From assembly GCA_015069575.1 (NCBI GenBank), contig SVIH01000008.1, forward strand, positions 1 through 64,000: 64,000 nucleotides of DNA, read 5' to 3'. The notes below the pieces were generated by a model. That model saw nothing but the letters and a program-made list of their open reading frames with translations. It was not told the DNA's origin and searched no databases. Of this stretch, positions 26,060 to 34,599 are shown one piece after another. A program made the position numbers and the translations under genes. This DNA is from Clostridiales bacterium. Its GTDB lineage: Bacteria; Bacillota; Clostridia; Christensenellales; QALW01. Every line of letters begins with the position of its first letter. The stretch's first letter is position 1.

Positions 26060-27157
26060 ATGAGCGAGAATGTAATTGATTTTAATGATCAACTTTTGGA
26101 AAAAATGGTTGAAATTAAAAAGAAAATTAAAGAAGGCACTGTTAAAAACTACCTTACATATACCGAAGTTATCGATATGCTTGACGGTGTTGAATATGAT
26201 GTTGACCATATTGAAAAGATTTTTGATATGTTTGAGGGCATGGGTGTAAAAATAAAAAGTGATGCTGAATCAACGGATGACATTATGCCCGAAAGTGATT
26301 CTCATATGATTATCCTTAATGATAGTATTAGTGTGGATGATCCTGTAAGAATGTATCTTAAGGAAATGGGAAAGGTGCCACTGCTTTCTGCTGATGAAGA
26401 AATTGAAATAGCAAGAAGGGTTGAAAATGGCGATGAAAAAGCAAGGGAAAAACTTGCAGAAGCAAACCTTCGTCTTGTTGTAAGCATTGCAAAAAGATAT
26501 GTTGGCAGAGGAATGCTTTTCCTTGATCTTATTCAGGAAGGTAATTTAGGCCTTATAAAAGCAGTTGAAAAATTTGATTATACTAAAGGATACAAATTTT
26601 CAACATATGCAACATGGTGGATTAGACAAGCTATTACCCGTGCTATTGCTGATCAGGCGCGTACCATTCGTATTCCTGTTCATATGGTTGAAACTATTCA
26701 TAAACTTTCAAGGGTAAAACGTCAACTAGTTCAATCTCTTGGCAGAGACCCGCAGGTTGAAGAAATTGCAGAAGCAATGGAAGTTTCAGTAGAAAGGGTA
26801 AGGGAAATTATAAAGATAGCTCAGGACCCTGTTTCGCTTGAAACACCTATTGGTGAAGAAGAAGACAGTCATTTAGGAGATTTTATACCTGATGATGATA
26901 TCCCGCTTCCATCTGATGCTGCAGCAGCCACGCTTTTGAAAGAACAACTTATGCAGGTGTTAAGTACTTTAACACCAAGGGAAGAAAAGGTTCTTCGTTT
27001 AAGATTTGGCATTGATGATGGGCGCCAACGCACATTAGAAGAAGTAGGTAAAGAATTTAATGTTACAAGGGAAAGAATTCGTCAGATTGAAGCAAAAGCG
27101 TTAAGAAAACTTCGCCATCCAAGCAGAAGCAAAAAGTTAAAGGATTATCTTGAATAA
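26060..27157 (+). CDS. rpoD: RNA polymerase primary sigma factor (SigA)
   Basis: The 365-residue protein has a short acidic region 1.1, region 1.2/2 with [20 protein letters not shown] and the [13 protein letters not shown] motif of region 2.4, region 3, and region 4 with the helix-turn-helix ([20 protein letters not shown]). It is the housekeeping sigma factor, and the many TTGACA/TATAAT promoters in this window should be its targets. It lies between dnaG and trmK, the standard clostridial order. Confidence 0.97.
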   Translation: MSENVIDFNDQLLEKMVEIKKKIKEGTVKNYLTYTEVIDMLDGVEYDVDHIEKIFDMFEGMGVKIKSDAESTDDIMPESDSHMIILNDSISVDDPVRMYLKEMGKVPLLSADEEIEIARRVENGDEKAREKLAEANLRLVVSIAKRYVGRGMLFLDLIQEGNLGLIKAVEKFDYTKGYKFSTYATWWIRQAITRAIADQARTIRIPVHMVETIHKLSRVKRQLVQSLGRDPQVEEIAEAMEVSVERVREIIKIAQDPVSLETPIGEEEDSHLGDFIPDDDIPLPSDAAAATLLKEQLMQVLSTLTPREEKVLRLRFGIDDGRQRTLEEVGKEFNVTRERIRQIEAKALRKLRHPSRSKKLKDYLE

Positions 27158-27158
27158 T

Positions 27159-27827
27159 ATGCTTTCATCACGTTTAGATGCAATAGTGTCTTTGCTTGAT
27201 AAAAATAGTATAGTTGCTGATATCGGATGTGATCATGGAAAATTAAGCGTTTTTCTTTTGAAAAATAAGCTTGCTGAAAAAGTTTTTGCAACAGATATTT
27301 CAAGCGCGTCTCTTGATAAAGCAAAAAAACTTGCAAAAGACGAACAAGTTGATAATATTATGTTTTTTTACGGTGATGGTTTTTCATGTTTACCACAGCC
27401 GGTCGATGCCGCTGTTATTGCAGGAATGGGTGGACAAGTTATTGCAAATATAATTGAAAATGATTTGGCAAAAACAAAGCTTATTCTTCAGCCAATGAAG
27501 GATTCAGATATTTTGTATAAAAAACTTTTTAGTTTGGGCTTTTTTGTTGAAAAAGTTGTGGTTATCCGTGAAAGCGGAAGATTTTATGAAATTATTCTTG
27601 CAAAGCCTGGTAGTGATACTGCGTTTGATTATGAACTTCCGCCCATTGATAGACTTTTGATGAATGAAGATGCACATATGTTTTTAGAACATAAAATTTC
27701 AGTTTTAAAAAAAGCGCTTAACGGTGCATATAAAGCCAATAGTATACAAGGCAAAAAGAGATTTGATGAAATTAACAGAAAAATTGAGTTGATAAAAGAG
27801 GTAATTAAAAATGCCTACGGTGAATGA
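27159..27827 (+). CDS. trmK: tRNA (adenine22-N1)-methyltransferase TrmK
   Basis: The start is ATG 27159, one base after the rpoD stop. The 222-residue protein has the SAM-binding motif VADIGCDHGKLSVFLL and AGMGGQVI of the TrmK family, a Rossmann domain and a C-terminal helical part. TrmK methylates A22 of tRNAs in Gram-positive bacteria. It lies between rpoD and the nif3 homologue, as in Bacillus (yqfN-yqfO). Confidence 0.93.
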   Translation: MLSSRLDAIVSLLDKNSIVADIGCDHGKLSVFLLKNKLAEKVFATDISSASLDKAKKLAKDEQVDNIMFFYGDGFSCLPQPVDAAVIAGMGGQVIANIIENDLAKTKLILQPMKDSDILYKKLFSLGFFVEKVVVIRESGRFYEIILAKPGSDTAFDYELPPIDRLLMNEDAHMFLEHKISVLKKALNGAYKANSIQGKKRFDEINRKIELIKEVIKNAYGE

Positions 27828-28602
27828 TATAATAATTGAAATAGAAAAGATAGCCGACCCTAAATATGCATATGAATGGGATAATTGTGGTTTATGTGCC
27901 GGTGATAAAAAAAGTATTGTTAAAAAAGTTTTAATTACTCTTGATATTACAAAAGATGTTGTTATAGAAGCAATTAATAAAGGTTGTCAGATGATTATAT
28001 CCCATCATCCACTAATTTTTAAACCTGTATTAACAGTAAATACGGATACATACGCAGGCGAAGTTTTATCACTTTTGTATAAAAATAATATTGCTTTATA
28101 TTGCGCACATACAAGCCTTGATATTGCAGTTAATGGCGTAAATGAAGCGCTTTGTAAAAAACTTCAATTAAAAAATGTTTCACTATTAGCTCCTTTTATT
28201 ATTGATGGAACAAAATTATCTTGTGCAAGAACAGGTGAAATTGAAAAAACTTTAAATAAAAATCAACTTATACAATATGTAAAAGAAAAAATCGGTGCAA
28301 AAGTTTTAAATTATAACCTTGAGGATAAAATGTATAAAAAAATTGCTCTTTCAACAGGGGCAGGTGAAGATTTTGCATTTGATATTACAGATGAGGATGT
28401 TTTTATAACAGGTGAAATTAAATATCATACTGCGCTTGAATTAAAACGCAAAAATGTTTCGTTTATTGTTGCAGGGCATTATTACACAGAAATTCACTAT
28501 ATTGAAGATTTTATGGCTTGTTTACAAAAAGCAGTAAATGTGTTACAATACAATGTAACATTTTTAAAATCGGAAACTAACACTAATCCGTTTGAGAATT
28601 AG
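27811..28602 (+). CDS. Nif3-like dinuclear metal protein (YqfO family)
   Basis: The 263-residue protein overlaps trmK by 17 bases. It has the metal-ligand motifs ISHHPLIF and ALYCAHTSLD and a C-terminal HYYTEIHYIEDF. It is the short form lacking the inserted PII-like domain of Bacillus YqfO. The family binds two metal ions; GTP cyclohydrolase activity has been suggested for some members but the function is unsettled. AGAGGT precedes its start. Confidence 0.9.
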   Translation: MPTVNDIIIEIEKIADPKYAYEWDNCGLCAGDKKSIVKKVLITLDITKDVVIEAINKGCQMIISHHPLIFKPVLTVNTDTYAGEVLSLLYKNNIALYCAHTSLDIAVNGVNEALCKKLQLKNVSLLAPFIIDGTKLSCARTGEIEKTLNKNQLIQYVKEKIGAKVLNYNLEDKMYKKIALSTGAGEDFAFDITDEDVFITGEIKYHTALELKRKNVSFIVAGHYYTEIHYIEDFMACLQKAVNVLQYNVTFLKSETNTNPFEN

Positions 28603-28615
28603 GAGGTTATAATAA

Positions 28616-29314
28616 ATGATTGAACAGATTAAAACACTTCTTGAGTATCAGGAAGCAGATTTTGCAGTTGATGCTGCAGAAAAACAGGTTAAATCCTGTA
28701 AGGAACGCAAAACAGCAAATGCAATGAAGCAACGCTACGAGATTGCTGTTGAAGAACGCAAAAAACTTATTGCTGCCCGTGATAATGCAGAAAAAGAAAT
28801 GGAAACTTTGTCAAACGAAATTGAAAAGTTAACTTCTTTAGCACAAATTGACAGAACAAAAGATATTCCTTTAGAATCAGAAGCAATTAACAAGCTTATT
28901 GCTGAGATTGATAAACTTACATTTTCACTTAAAAAAATTGAAGAAAAAATTAATGGTATTAATGCTTCAGTTGCAGAAAATGAAAAGAAGATCAATGAGT
29001 ATGGATTAATTGCAAATAAAGCAAAGGATGAGTTTAACATTAACAAGGCAGGTTATGAAAAAATATTACAAGAGGCAAAGCCTGAAATTGATAAGTTAAA
29101 GGAAGCAAGGGATAAAATTGGTCAAAAGGTTGATAAAACCTTATTGGATAAATATTTAAGATTAAAGAAAAATAAGATTGTGCCTACTGCACCGCTTAAA
29201 AACAGCAGATGTGATGGCTGCCATATGGAAATGCCTTCATTCACAGTTTCAAATGCTGTTAAAAATGGCTACTGTGAATGTGAAAACTGCGGTAGAATAA
29301 CATATATAGAATAA
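28616..29314 (+). CDS. Coiled-coil protein with C-terminal C4 zinc ribbon
   Basis: The 232-residue protein is a long alpha-helical coiled coil (about 10-175, with many heptad Lys/Glu residues) ending in a C4 zinc ribbon (CDGCHMEM and CECENCGR). This plan fits the DUF164/CT398-type zinc-ribbon family that in clostridia lies after the nif3 homologue. Family members have been linked to secretion or flagellar assembly in some bacteria but the role here is unknown. It is the last gene before rnpB. Confidence 0.85.
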   Translation: MIEQIKTLLEYQEADFAVDAAEKQVKSCKERKTANAMKQRYEIAVEERKKLIAARDNAEKEMETLSNEIEKLTSLAQIDRTKDIPLESEAINKLIAEIDKLTFSLKKIEEKINGINASVAENEKKINEYGLIANKAKDEFNINKAGYEKILQEAKPEIDKLKEARDKIGQKVDKTLLDKYLRLKKNKIVPTAPLKNSRCDGCHMEMPSFTVSNAVKNGYCECENCGRITYIE

Positions 29315-29320
29315 ATTATT

Positions 29321-29648
29321 TTGAGTAAGCCGGATGACTGCGGTGTAAATACGAGGAAAGTCCGAGCTTCATAGAGCAGGATGCCGGATAACGTCCGGTG
29401 AAGGCGACTTCAAGGAAAGTGCAACAGAAATATACCGCCACGCAAGTGGTAAGGGTGGAAAGGCGAGGTAAGAGCTCACCGAATGCTATGGCAACTTAGC
29501 ATTCCTGTAAACCCCATTCGAAGCAAGATTGATAGTGGAGCATTAACGGCTGCTCGTCGGCTCCCATGTAATCGCTTAAGCTTTTCGGCAACGGAAAGAA
29601 TAGATAGATAGTCATCTTTAACAGAACTCGGCTTATAGGCTTGCTCAA
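29321..29648 (+). ncRNA. rnpB: RNase P RNA (class A)
   Basis: The sequence carries the RNase P core: GAGGAAAGTCCGAGCT near the 5' end, GCAACAGAAATATACCGCC, GGTAAGGGTGGAAAGGCGAG, and the 3' ACAGAACTCGGCTTATAGGC. The terminal P1 helix pairs TTGAGTAAGCC (29321-29331) with GGCTTGCTCAA (29638-29648). The GGTGGAAAGGCGAGGTAAGAG region looks like class A. It is the catalytic RNA that matures tRNA 5' ends. A terminator follows. Confidence 0.96.
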
Positions 29649-29656
29649 TATTTTAT

Positions 29657-29690
29657 CAAAAAAGAGAGAATGAAAATTCTCTCTTTTATT
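29657..29690 (+). terminator. Terminator of rnpB
   Basis: AAAGAGAGAAT / ATTCTCTCTTT form an 11-base stem with a four-base loop, followed by a T-rich tail. Confidence 0.85.
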
Positions 29691-29717
29691 CATTTTTGGC
29701 ATACTTGTACATATTAT
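29690..29717 (+). promoter_or_regulatory. SigE-like promoter of the spoIIIA operon
   Basis: TCATTTT (29690-29696) and CATATTAT (29710-29717) are separated by 13 bases, close to the SigE consensus of Bacillus, and lie between the rnpB terminator and spoIIIAA. In Bacillus the operon is read by SigE. A similar arrangement stands before sigK in this window. Confidence 0.45.
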
Positions 29718-29741
29718 TGTTTTGTAAGAGGTGGGACAACT

Positions 29742-30641
29742 ATGGAAAAACTTATGTCGATTTTGCCGCAATATATTAATAAGGCAATAAAAAAATTAAA
29801 TAGTTTTCAAATTAGTAATTTAACAGAAATTCGTTTAAGGGTAAATAAACCTGCTTATATGTATATTTCCGGAATTGAATATGGTATCAACGAAAACGGA
29901 ATTTCTAAATATGATGGGATTATTTTTTCTAAAGAAGATTCTAAAGAAATGTGGCGCAGATTATGCGAAGGTTCGCCGTATAGCACAACTATAAAACAAA
30001 GGTCAGGGTATATAACTGTTGCGGGTAATCGAGTAGGTTTTTGTGGTGAGTATGCTCTTTTGGATGATAAAATTAAACATATTGAAAAAATTTCTTCGTT
30101 TTGTGTGAGAATTAAACACGAAGTTAAAGGATGTTCAAATAAATTTTTCAGATATCTTTTTGATAATAATGAGTTTGAAAATACATTAATTGTCTCACCA
30201 CCAGGCTGTGGTAAGACCACAATGATCAGGGATATGGCAAGGCTTTTGTCGTTTGAAGGCTATAATGTGTGTGTTGTTGATGAACGGGATGAAATAGCAG
30301 CCTGTATTGATGGGGTACCAACACTGGATGTAGGCAAAAGAACAGATGTTTTTTGCAATGTTAAAAAAACAGTTGCAATTGAAAATATTGTTCGTTCACT
30401 AAGACCCGATATAATAATTGTTGATGAACTTGGCGATCAGAATGATATTTTAAGTATTACCCAAGCAAGTAAAAAAGGGGTTAAATTAATTTCTACAATT
30501 CACGGCAAAAATATTAATGATGTAATTGAATATCAGCAAATGTTTGATAGGTTTGTTTTTTTAAGCAAAAAAGAGGGCGTTGGGACTGTTGATGGAATTT
30601 ATAATAAACAATTCAAAAATGTTGTAAAAAATATATGCTGA
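29742..30641 (+). CDS. spoIIIAA: Stage III sporulation protein AA
   Basis: The start is ATG 29742 after AGAGGTGGG, 24 codons inside the longest frame. The 299-residue protein is a secretion-type ATPase with Walker A PPGCGKTTMIRD (about 153-164) and Walker B IIIVDELGDQ. It acts in the mother cell and is thought to power the SpoIIIA channel joining mother cell and forespore. Overlaps spoIIIAB by seven bases. All eight spoIIIA genes follow in order without gaps, so this is a complete operon. Confidence 0.96.
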   Translation: MEKLMSILPQYINKAIKKLNSFQISNLTEIRLRVNKPAYMYISGIEYGINENGISKYDGIIFSKEDSKEMWRRLCEGSPYSTTIKQRSGYITVAGNRVGFCGEYALLDDKIKHIEKISSFCVRIKHEVKGCSNKFFRYLFDNNEFENTLIVSPPGCGKTTMIRDMARLLSFEGYNVCVVDERDEIAACIDGVPTLDVGKRTDVFCNVKKTVAIENIVRSLRPDIIIVDELGDQNDILSITQASKKGVKLISTIHGKNINDVIEYQQMFDRFVFLSKKEGVGTVDGIYNKQFKNVVKNIC

Positions 30642-31126
30642 TAAAATTCATTAGTGTTATCATTTTATCCCTGTGCGCTTGGTTTTTTGGTAAGAATTAT
30701 TCTGATTTGTTAATAGAAAAAATTCATATTGTTGAAGAATATATCCTGTTTTCAAAAGAATTAAAAAGCGCGGTATATTTTTCAGGTAAGAATGTTTATG
30801 AATTTTTTAAAAATAACAAATTAAAAGCAACTGAAAATTTTTGTACTTTTTTAATTAATAATAAAACAATAGGAATTGAGAAATCAATAAAAAAATTTAA
30901 ACCTATAAATAATGATGAGAAAATTTGTGTTGATTTTCTATATGAACCCCTTGTTTTTATTGAAAATTCAAGTGATACAGAAGTTATTGCTGAACTTTTA
31001 AACAGTGCATCTGAAAACCTTTTAAGTTATAAATTACAAATTCAGGAGGAATATAAGGGTAGGATAAAAACTGCACCGTCAATTACCTTGATTTGCGGAT
31101 TATTTATTGCCCTTGTTTTGATATGA
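30635..31126 (+). CDS. spoIIIAB: Stage III sporulation protein AB
   Basis: The 163-residue protein has an N-terminal membrane segment (1-18), a helical cytoplasmic region resembling GspF-like/pilus proteins (about 30-140), and a C-terminal membrane segment (about 148-163). In Bacillus SpoIIIAB is required for engulfed forespore development and belongs to the channel complex. The start codon overlaps the spoIIIAA stop and its end overlaps spoIIIAC. Confidence 0.92.
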   Translation: MLIKFISVIILSLCAWFFGKNYSDLLIEKIHIVEEYILFSKELKSAVYFSGKNVYEFFKNNKLKATENFCTFLINNKTIGIEKSIKKFKPINNDEKICVDFLYEPLVFIENSSDTEVIAELLNSASENLLSYKLQIQEEYKGRIKTAPSITLICGLFIALVLI

Positions 31127-31320
31127 GCATAGATATTATTTTTAAAATAGCAGCTATAGGAATACTAGTTACACTTATAAGCCAACTTTTAACCCGTTGG
31201 GGAAGGGATGATATTGCAATGATAACGACTGTTGCAGGATTAATTATAGTGTTATTAATGGCACTTGATATGGTTTCTGAGTTTTTTCAAACAATTAAAA
31301 GTGTGTTTCAATTATACTGA
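31123..31320 (+). CDS. spoIIIAC: Stage III sporulation protein AC
   Basis: The start at ATG 31123 overlaps the spoIIIAB stop; the frame is open ten codons upstream but that lies in spoIIIAB. The 65-residue product has two membrane segments (about 6-22 and 30-55), with the conserved MSIDIIFKIAAIGILV start. SpoIIIAC and SpoIIIAD form the membrane part of the mother-cell channel. Confidence 0.94.
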   Translation: MSIDIIFKIAAIGILVTLISQLLTRWGRDDIAMITTVAGLIIVLLMALDMVSEFFQTIKSVFQLY

Positions 31321-31703
31321 TGGATAAAATATACTTAGTAACTTTGTTTGGCATAGCATCTGTTTTTATTATAATTGCAATTAAAAAATATTCTGCTAAT
31401 TTTGCTTATGTTGCGTCAATATGTGCCGGTATAATTATTTTATTTTTTGTAATCAGTGAAGTTATACAGGTGCGTGATTATATTTTAAAATGGAGTAACA
31501 GTGGTGTAATTAATTCACAATATGCCTCTACATTAATAAAAATATGTGTAATAAGTTTTGTTGGGCAATGGGGGATTCAGTTGTGCCGTGATGCAGGGGA
31601 AACTTCTATTGCAGATAAAATGGAAGTAGCAGTTAAATTTATTGTTATAATTCTTTGCTTTCCATATATAGATATGCTTTTTAAGTTGGTGACTGAAATC
31701 TGA
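31320..31703 (+). CDS. spoIIIAD: Stage III sporulation protein AD
   Basis: This 127-residue protein has about three membrane segments (3-20, 28-48, 105-125) and the conserved QWGIQLCRDAGETSIADKME motif of SpoIIIAD. It lies between AC and AE, each overlapping by one base, and is a membrane subunit of the SpoIIIA channel. Confidence 0.95.
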   Translation: MDKIYLVTLFGIASVFIIIAIKKYSANFAYVASICAGIIILFFVISEVIQVRDYILKWSNSGVINSQYASTLIKICVISFVGQWGIQLCRDAGETSIADKMEVAVKFIVIILCFPYIDMLFKLVTEI

Positions 31704-32803
31704 TGAAAAAATTGGTATTTCTTTTTATTGTATTATTTTTTTTGTTTTGCAGTGTTTCAGCACAAGGGGAAATTAATACCGATAAACTTGAAGAAAGTTT
31801 AAAAGATGGGGAATATTATTCGTTTTGTGGTAATACAGAAGAAATTATTAAGGCAATTCTCAATAATGAGTTACATCTTGATGGTGGCGGAATCTTAGAA
31901 AATATTTTAGAAATTTTATTTATTTCAATAAAAAATATTTTACCATCATTATGTGGCTTGCTTGGAATAGTTATTATTTTATCTTTTATAGACAAACTGA
32001 ATATTTTGAACGCTAAAATAGAAAATACCGCTAAAATGGGCGGAAGAATTTTGTTTTGCATTATGCTTATAAATATCACAACAGTATTTATTACCTCTGC
32101 AAAAGAAAGCCTCGGTACCGTTTCATCATTTACTCAGGTCTTAAGCCCAATATTAATTACACTTCTTGCTTCGTGCGGCGCGCAAGGAACGGTTAATAAT
32201 CTTGCACCTTCTGCTGTGCTATTATCATCTGCTTTGGTTGAAATATCTGTTAAAATTGTTTTTCCTTTAGCATTAATGGGATGTACAATTTTATCTATCA
32301 ATTCAATTTTACCGGGCGAAAAATTAAAAGGTATTGCTGAATTATTTAAGAATATTGCATCATGGATAATTGGAGTTGTTTTTACTGTTTTTTCAGGCGT
32401 TATAGCCATACAAGGTATGATTTCCGGCATTGCTGACGGAGTATCCATAAGAAGTATTAAGTATGCAATAAGTTCTTCTGTACCGGTTATAGGCGGTTCT
32501 ATAAGTGAAAGCATATCGATGGTTCTTTTAACAGGATATTGTTTGAAAAGTGCTACAGGAATTATGGGAATTATAATAATTGCCGGCATTTTAATCATTC
32601 CAATTATAAATATTTTTTCGTATGTTGTTATTTTAAATTTCTTTTGTGCTTTTGTACAACCGTTTTCTGATCCGTTTGTTATTAGTTATATAAAAGGTAT
32701 TTTGGAATTTTTAAAACTTGTTCTGATTGTTTTAATAGGTGTTAGTGTTTTATGGTTTATTTATTTAGGAATAATGGTTTCAGTAGGAAATAATATTCTA
32801 TGA
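31703..32803 (+). CDS. spoIIIAE: Stage III sporulation protein AE
   Basis: The 366-residue protein has an N-terminal signal-like segment (1-20), a soluble portion to about 70 and then seven or more membrane segments, with SCGAQGTVNNLAPSAVL typical of SpoIIIAE. It is a large polytopic subunit of the channel. It overlaps AD by one base and AF by four. Confidence 0.95.
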   Translation: MKKLVFLFIVLFFLFCSVSAQGEINTDKLEESLKDGEYYSFCGNTEEIIKAILNNELHLDGGGILENILEILFISIKNILPSLCGLLGIVIILSFIDKLNILNAKIENTAKMGGRILFCIMLINITTVFITSAKESLGTVSSFTQVLSPILITLLASCGAQGTVNNLAPSAVLLSSALVEISVKIVFPLALMGCTILSINSILPGEKLKGIAELFKNIASWIIGVVFTVFSGVIAIQGMISGIADGVSIRSIKYAISSSVPVIGGSISESISMVLLTGYCLKSATGIMGIIIIAGILIIPIINIFSYVVILNFFCAFVQPFSDPFVISYIKGILEFLKLVLIVLIGVSVLWFIYLGIMVSVGNNIL

Positions 32804-33237
32804 TTTCGTGGATTAAAGAATATATTTTAACTATAGTTGTAATCTCTGTAATAGGTTTGATTTTAGAGTGTCTTTTAAATGAAGGTAATATAAAAAAATA
32901 TGCAATGTTTGGTGTATCTATAATTTTATGCGTAAATATGATTCAACCTTTTTTAAAAATAAATTTTGAAATAAATAAACCTGATATTAATAATAAATAT
33001 CACTACACCATTGATTATAATGATGCGGTTTCATCAACAGTAAACAGTGTTAAAGGTTTTGAGAATGCGAAGGTTAATGTTGATAGCCAAAATAACAAAA
33101 TAATAAAAATCACTATAAATCCAAATGCAGATAAACTTATAGAAAAAACAATTAGTAATACTACAAAAGAATATATAAAAACTCTTTTAAATGCTATTTA
33201 TGGTGTGGATAAAGAAAATATATTTTTTACGGAGTAA
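32800..33237 (+). CDS. spoIIIAF: Stage III sporulation protein AF
   Basis: The 145-residue protein has two N-terminal membrane segments (about 8-26, 33-48) and a soluble C-terminal domain with a ring-building-motif-like fold that can assemble rings. It overlaps AE by four bases and is two bases before AG, so all are translated as one unit. Confidence 0.93.
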   Translation: MISWIKEYILTIVVISVIGLILECLLNEGNIKKYAMFGVSIILCVNMIQPFLKINFEINKPDINNKYHYTIDYNDAVSSTVNSVKGFENAKVNVDSQNNKIIKITINPNADKLIEKTISNTTKEYIKTLLNAIYGVDKENIFFTE

Positions 33238-33239
33238 TT

Positions 33240-33776
33240 ATGAAAGAATATTTTGAAAAATTAAAAAAAAGTAAAAAAGCAAAATTGGCATTAATTTTAT
33301 TACTTTGCTCAATAATGATAATTATTTATTTTGTGCCTGAAAAAAGTACTAAAAATGAAAAAACAAACATAAATAATAATACAGCAATTGAAAAAACAAA
33401 AGAACAGCAACTTGAAGAAGTTCTTTGTAATATTAAAGGCGTTGGTAAAGTCAGTGTTATGATCACATACCAAAGCGGAAGCGAGGTTGTGTGTGCAAAT
33501 AATATAGAAACTCAAACCAATACTGTAACAGAAAAATCAGAAAACGGGGGGATAAAAGAATCAGAAACAATTATAGAAAACAAGTCGCCAGTAACAGTTG
33601 GCTCAGGTGATGGCGAAAATCCATTGGTCATTATAGAAAAAGAGCCTGAAATTAAAGGTGTGATTGTGGTCGCACAAGGTGCAGAAAACCTTAATGTAAA
33701 ATTAAATTTACAAAAAGCAGTTGAAACGGTTTTACAGGTGGACCCTTCACAAGTTGATATTTTCGCAATGAATTAA
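33240..33776 (+). CDS. spoIIIAG: Stage III sporulation protein AG
   Basis: The 178-residue protein has one membrane segment (about 14-32) and an outer ring-forming domain (about 60-178) with an insertion region. SpoIIIAG makes a large ring in the space between the two membranes. The sequence LEEVLCNIKGVGKVSVMITY is typical. Two bases separate it from spoIIIAF. Confidence 0.93.
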   Translation: MKEYFEKLKKSKKAKLALILLLCSIMIIIYFVPEKSTKNEKTNINNNTAIEKTKEQQLEEVLCNIKGVGKVSVMITYQSGSEVVCANNIETQTNTVTEKSENGGIKESETIIENKSPVTVGSGDGENPLVIIEKEPEIKGVIVVAQGAENLNVKLNLQKAVETVLQVDPSQVDIFAMN

Positions 33777-33788
33777 GGAGAGAATAAT

Positions 33789-34286
33789 ATGTTTAAAATT
33801 AGTAGAAAAGCCATAGTAATTTCAGCAATGGTAGTTTTGTTGCTTGTAACAGGACTTTTAAATTGGAAATATATTGCAAACAGTAATAATGATGGTTCTG
33901 CTGTTACAGATAATAAACAAGAACAGGATATTGAAACAGCAAGTTTTTTTTCAACTTACAAAAATGAAAGAATGGCAAACAGGGAAGAAGAAATGACATA
34001 TCTTGACAGTGTTATTGCAAACGCAAACACAGATACTGAAACCATTAACGAAGCACAACAAATGAAAATGGAGATTGTTGCAAACATGGAACTTGAAAGT
34101 ACATTAGAAGGTCTTCTTGTTGCAAAAGGCTTTGAAGATGCTATTGTTACATTTGGGTCAACATCAGTAAATGTTGTAATTAAAGATGCTGAATTAACAA
34201 GCGCAAAGGTTGCTCAGATTTTAGACGTTGTAACCACCGAAACCCAATATACCGCAAGCGAAGTTAAAGTGATTCAGGCAGAATAA
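33789..34286 (+). CDS. spoIIIAH: Stage III sporulation protein AH
   Basis: The 165-residue protein has one membrane segment (about 9-26) and an outer domain (about 60-165) that binds the forespore protein SpoIIQ (or its clostridial counterpart) in other species. AAGGAG precedes its start 12 bases after spoIIIAG. It completes the operon and is followed by a strong terminator. Confidence 0.93.
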   Translation: MFKISRKAIVISAMVVLLLVTGLLNWKYIANSNNDGSAVTDNKQEQDIETASFFSTYKNERMANREEEMTYLDSVIANANTDTETINEAQQMKMEIVANMELESTLEGLLVAKGFEDAIVTFGSTSVNVVIKDAELTSAKVAQILDVVTTETQYTASEVKVIQAE

Positions 34287-34291
34287 ATAAA

Positions 34292-34330
34292 AGCAGACAG
34301 TAAGGTGCTAACCTGACTGTCTGTTTTTTT
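34292..34330 (+). terminator. Terminator of the spoIIIA operon
   Basis: CAGACAGT (34294-34301) pairs with ACTGTCTG (34316-34323), with an inner GGT/ACC, followed by T7. Confidence 0.88.
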
Positions 34331-34331
34331 A

Positions 34332-34360
34332 TTGACAAACATGTATATAAAATATATAAT
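34332..34360 (+). promoter_or_regulatory. Perfect consensus SigA promoter of the structured RNA
   Basis: TTGACA (34332-34337), a 17-base spacer and TATAAT (34355-34360) match the consensus. The predicted start, G34367, is exactly the first base of the RNA's terminal helix. Confidence 0.9.
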
Positions 34361-34366
34361 ATTATT

Positions 34367-34577
34367 GCCAAACTAACTAAATAAGTGCAAAACGAGGGGC
34401 GTATTTTCTTTTTTTAGAAATACGCTGAATAGTTTTTCCTATAAAACAAAGAATATGTTAAAAATGCAGATTCCACGTTTTGTAGGTAAGGCGCAGTCCT
34501 TGTTTTGCATCGGTTAGTTTGGCGACTATCGGAGTCTGCGTTTTATGTGCGTTTACTTCGGTAGGCGCACTTTTTTT
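34367..34577 (+). ncRNA. Complex structured RNA / leader with long pseudoknot (class not recognised)
   Basis: The RNA starts with an 11-pair helix: GCCAAACUAAC (34367-34377) with GUUAGUUUGGC (34513-34523). Inside, UGCAAAACGAGG (34386-34397) pairs with CCUUGUUUUGCA (34498-34509), 12 pairs. A local hairpin occupies 34399-34425. CCUAUAAAAC (34438-34447) pairs with GUUUUGUAGG (34477-34486), and the loop it encloses holds AUGCAGAUUCC (34464-34474), complementary to GGAGUCUGCGU (34531-34541) outside the first helix: an 11-pair pseudoknot with wobbles. A cUUCGg-loop terminator ends it. With the gene's ribosome-binding site only 13 bases after the terminator and no other promoter, it is probably a cis-regulatory leader; an independent small RNA is also possible. 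Confidence 0.78.
34547..34577 (+). terminator. UUCG-loop intrinsic terminator before the collagen-like gene
   Basis: GTGCGTTTAC and GTAGGCGCAC form ten pairs (two G-U) around a UUCG tetraloop, followed by T7; AAGGAGG starts at 34583. Confidence 0.92.
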
Positions 34578-34599
34578 ATTTTAAGGAGGAAATATAAAA

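Noticed and set aside
34367-34577. 6S RNA or tmRNA
   Set aside because: No tag frame or tRNA-like ends are present, and the pseudoknot with the 3' tail does not fit the rod-like 6S fold.
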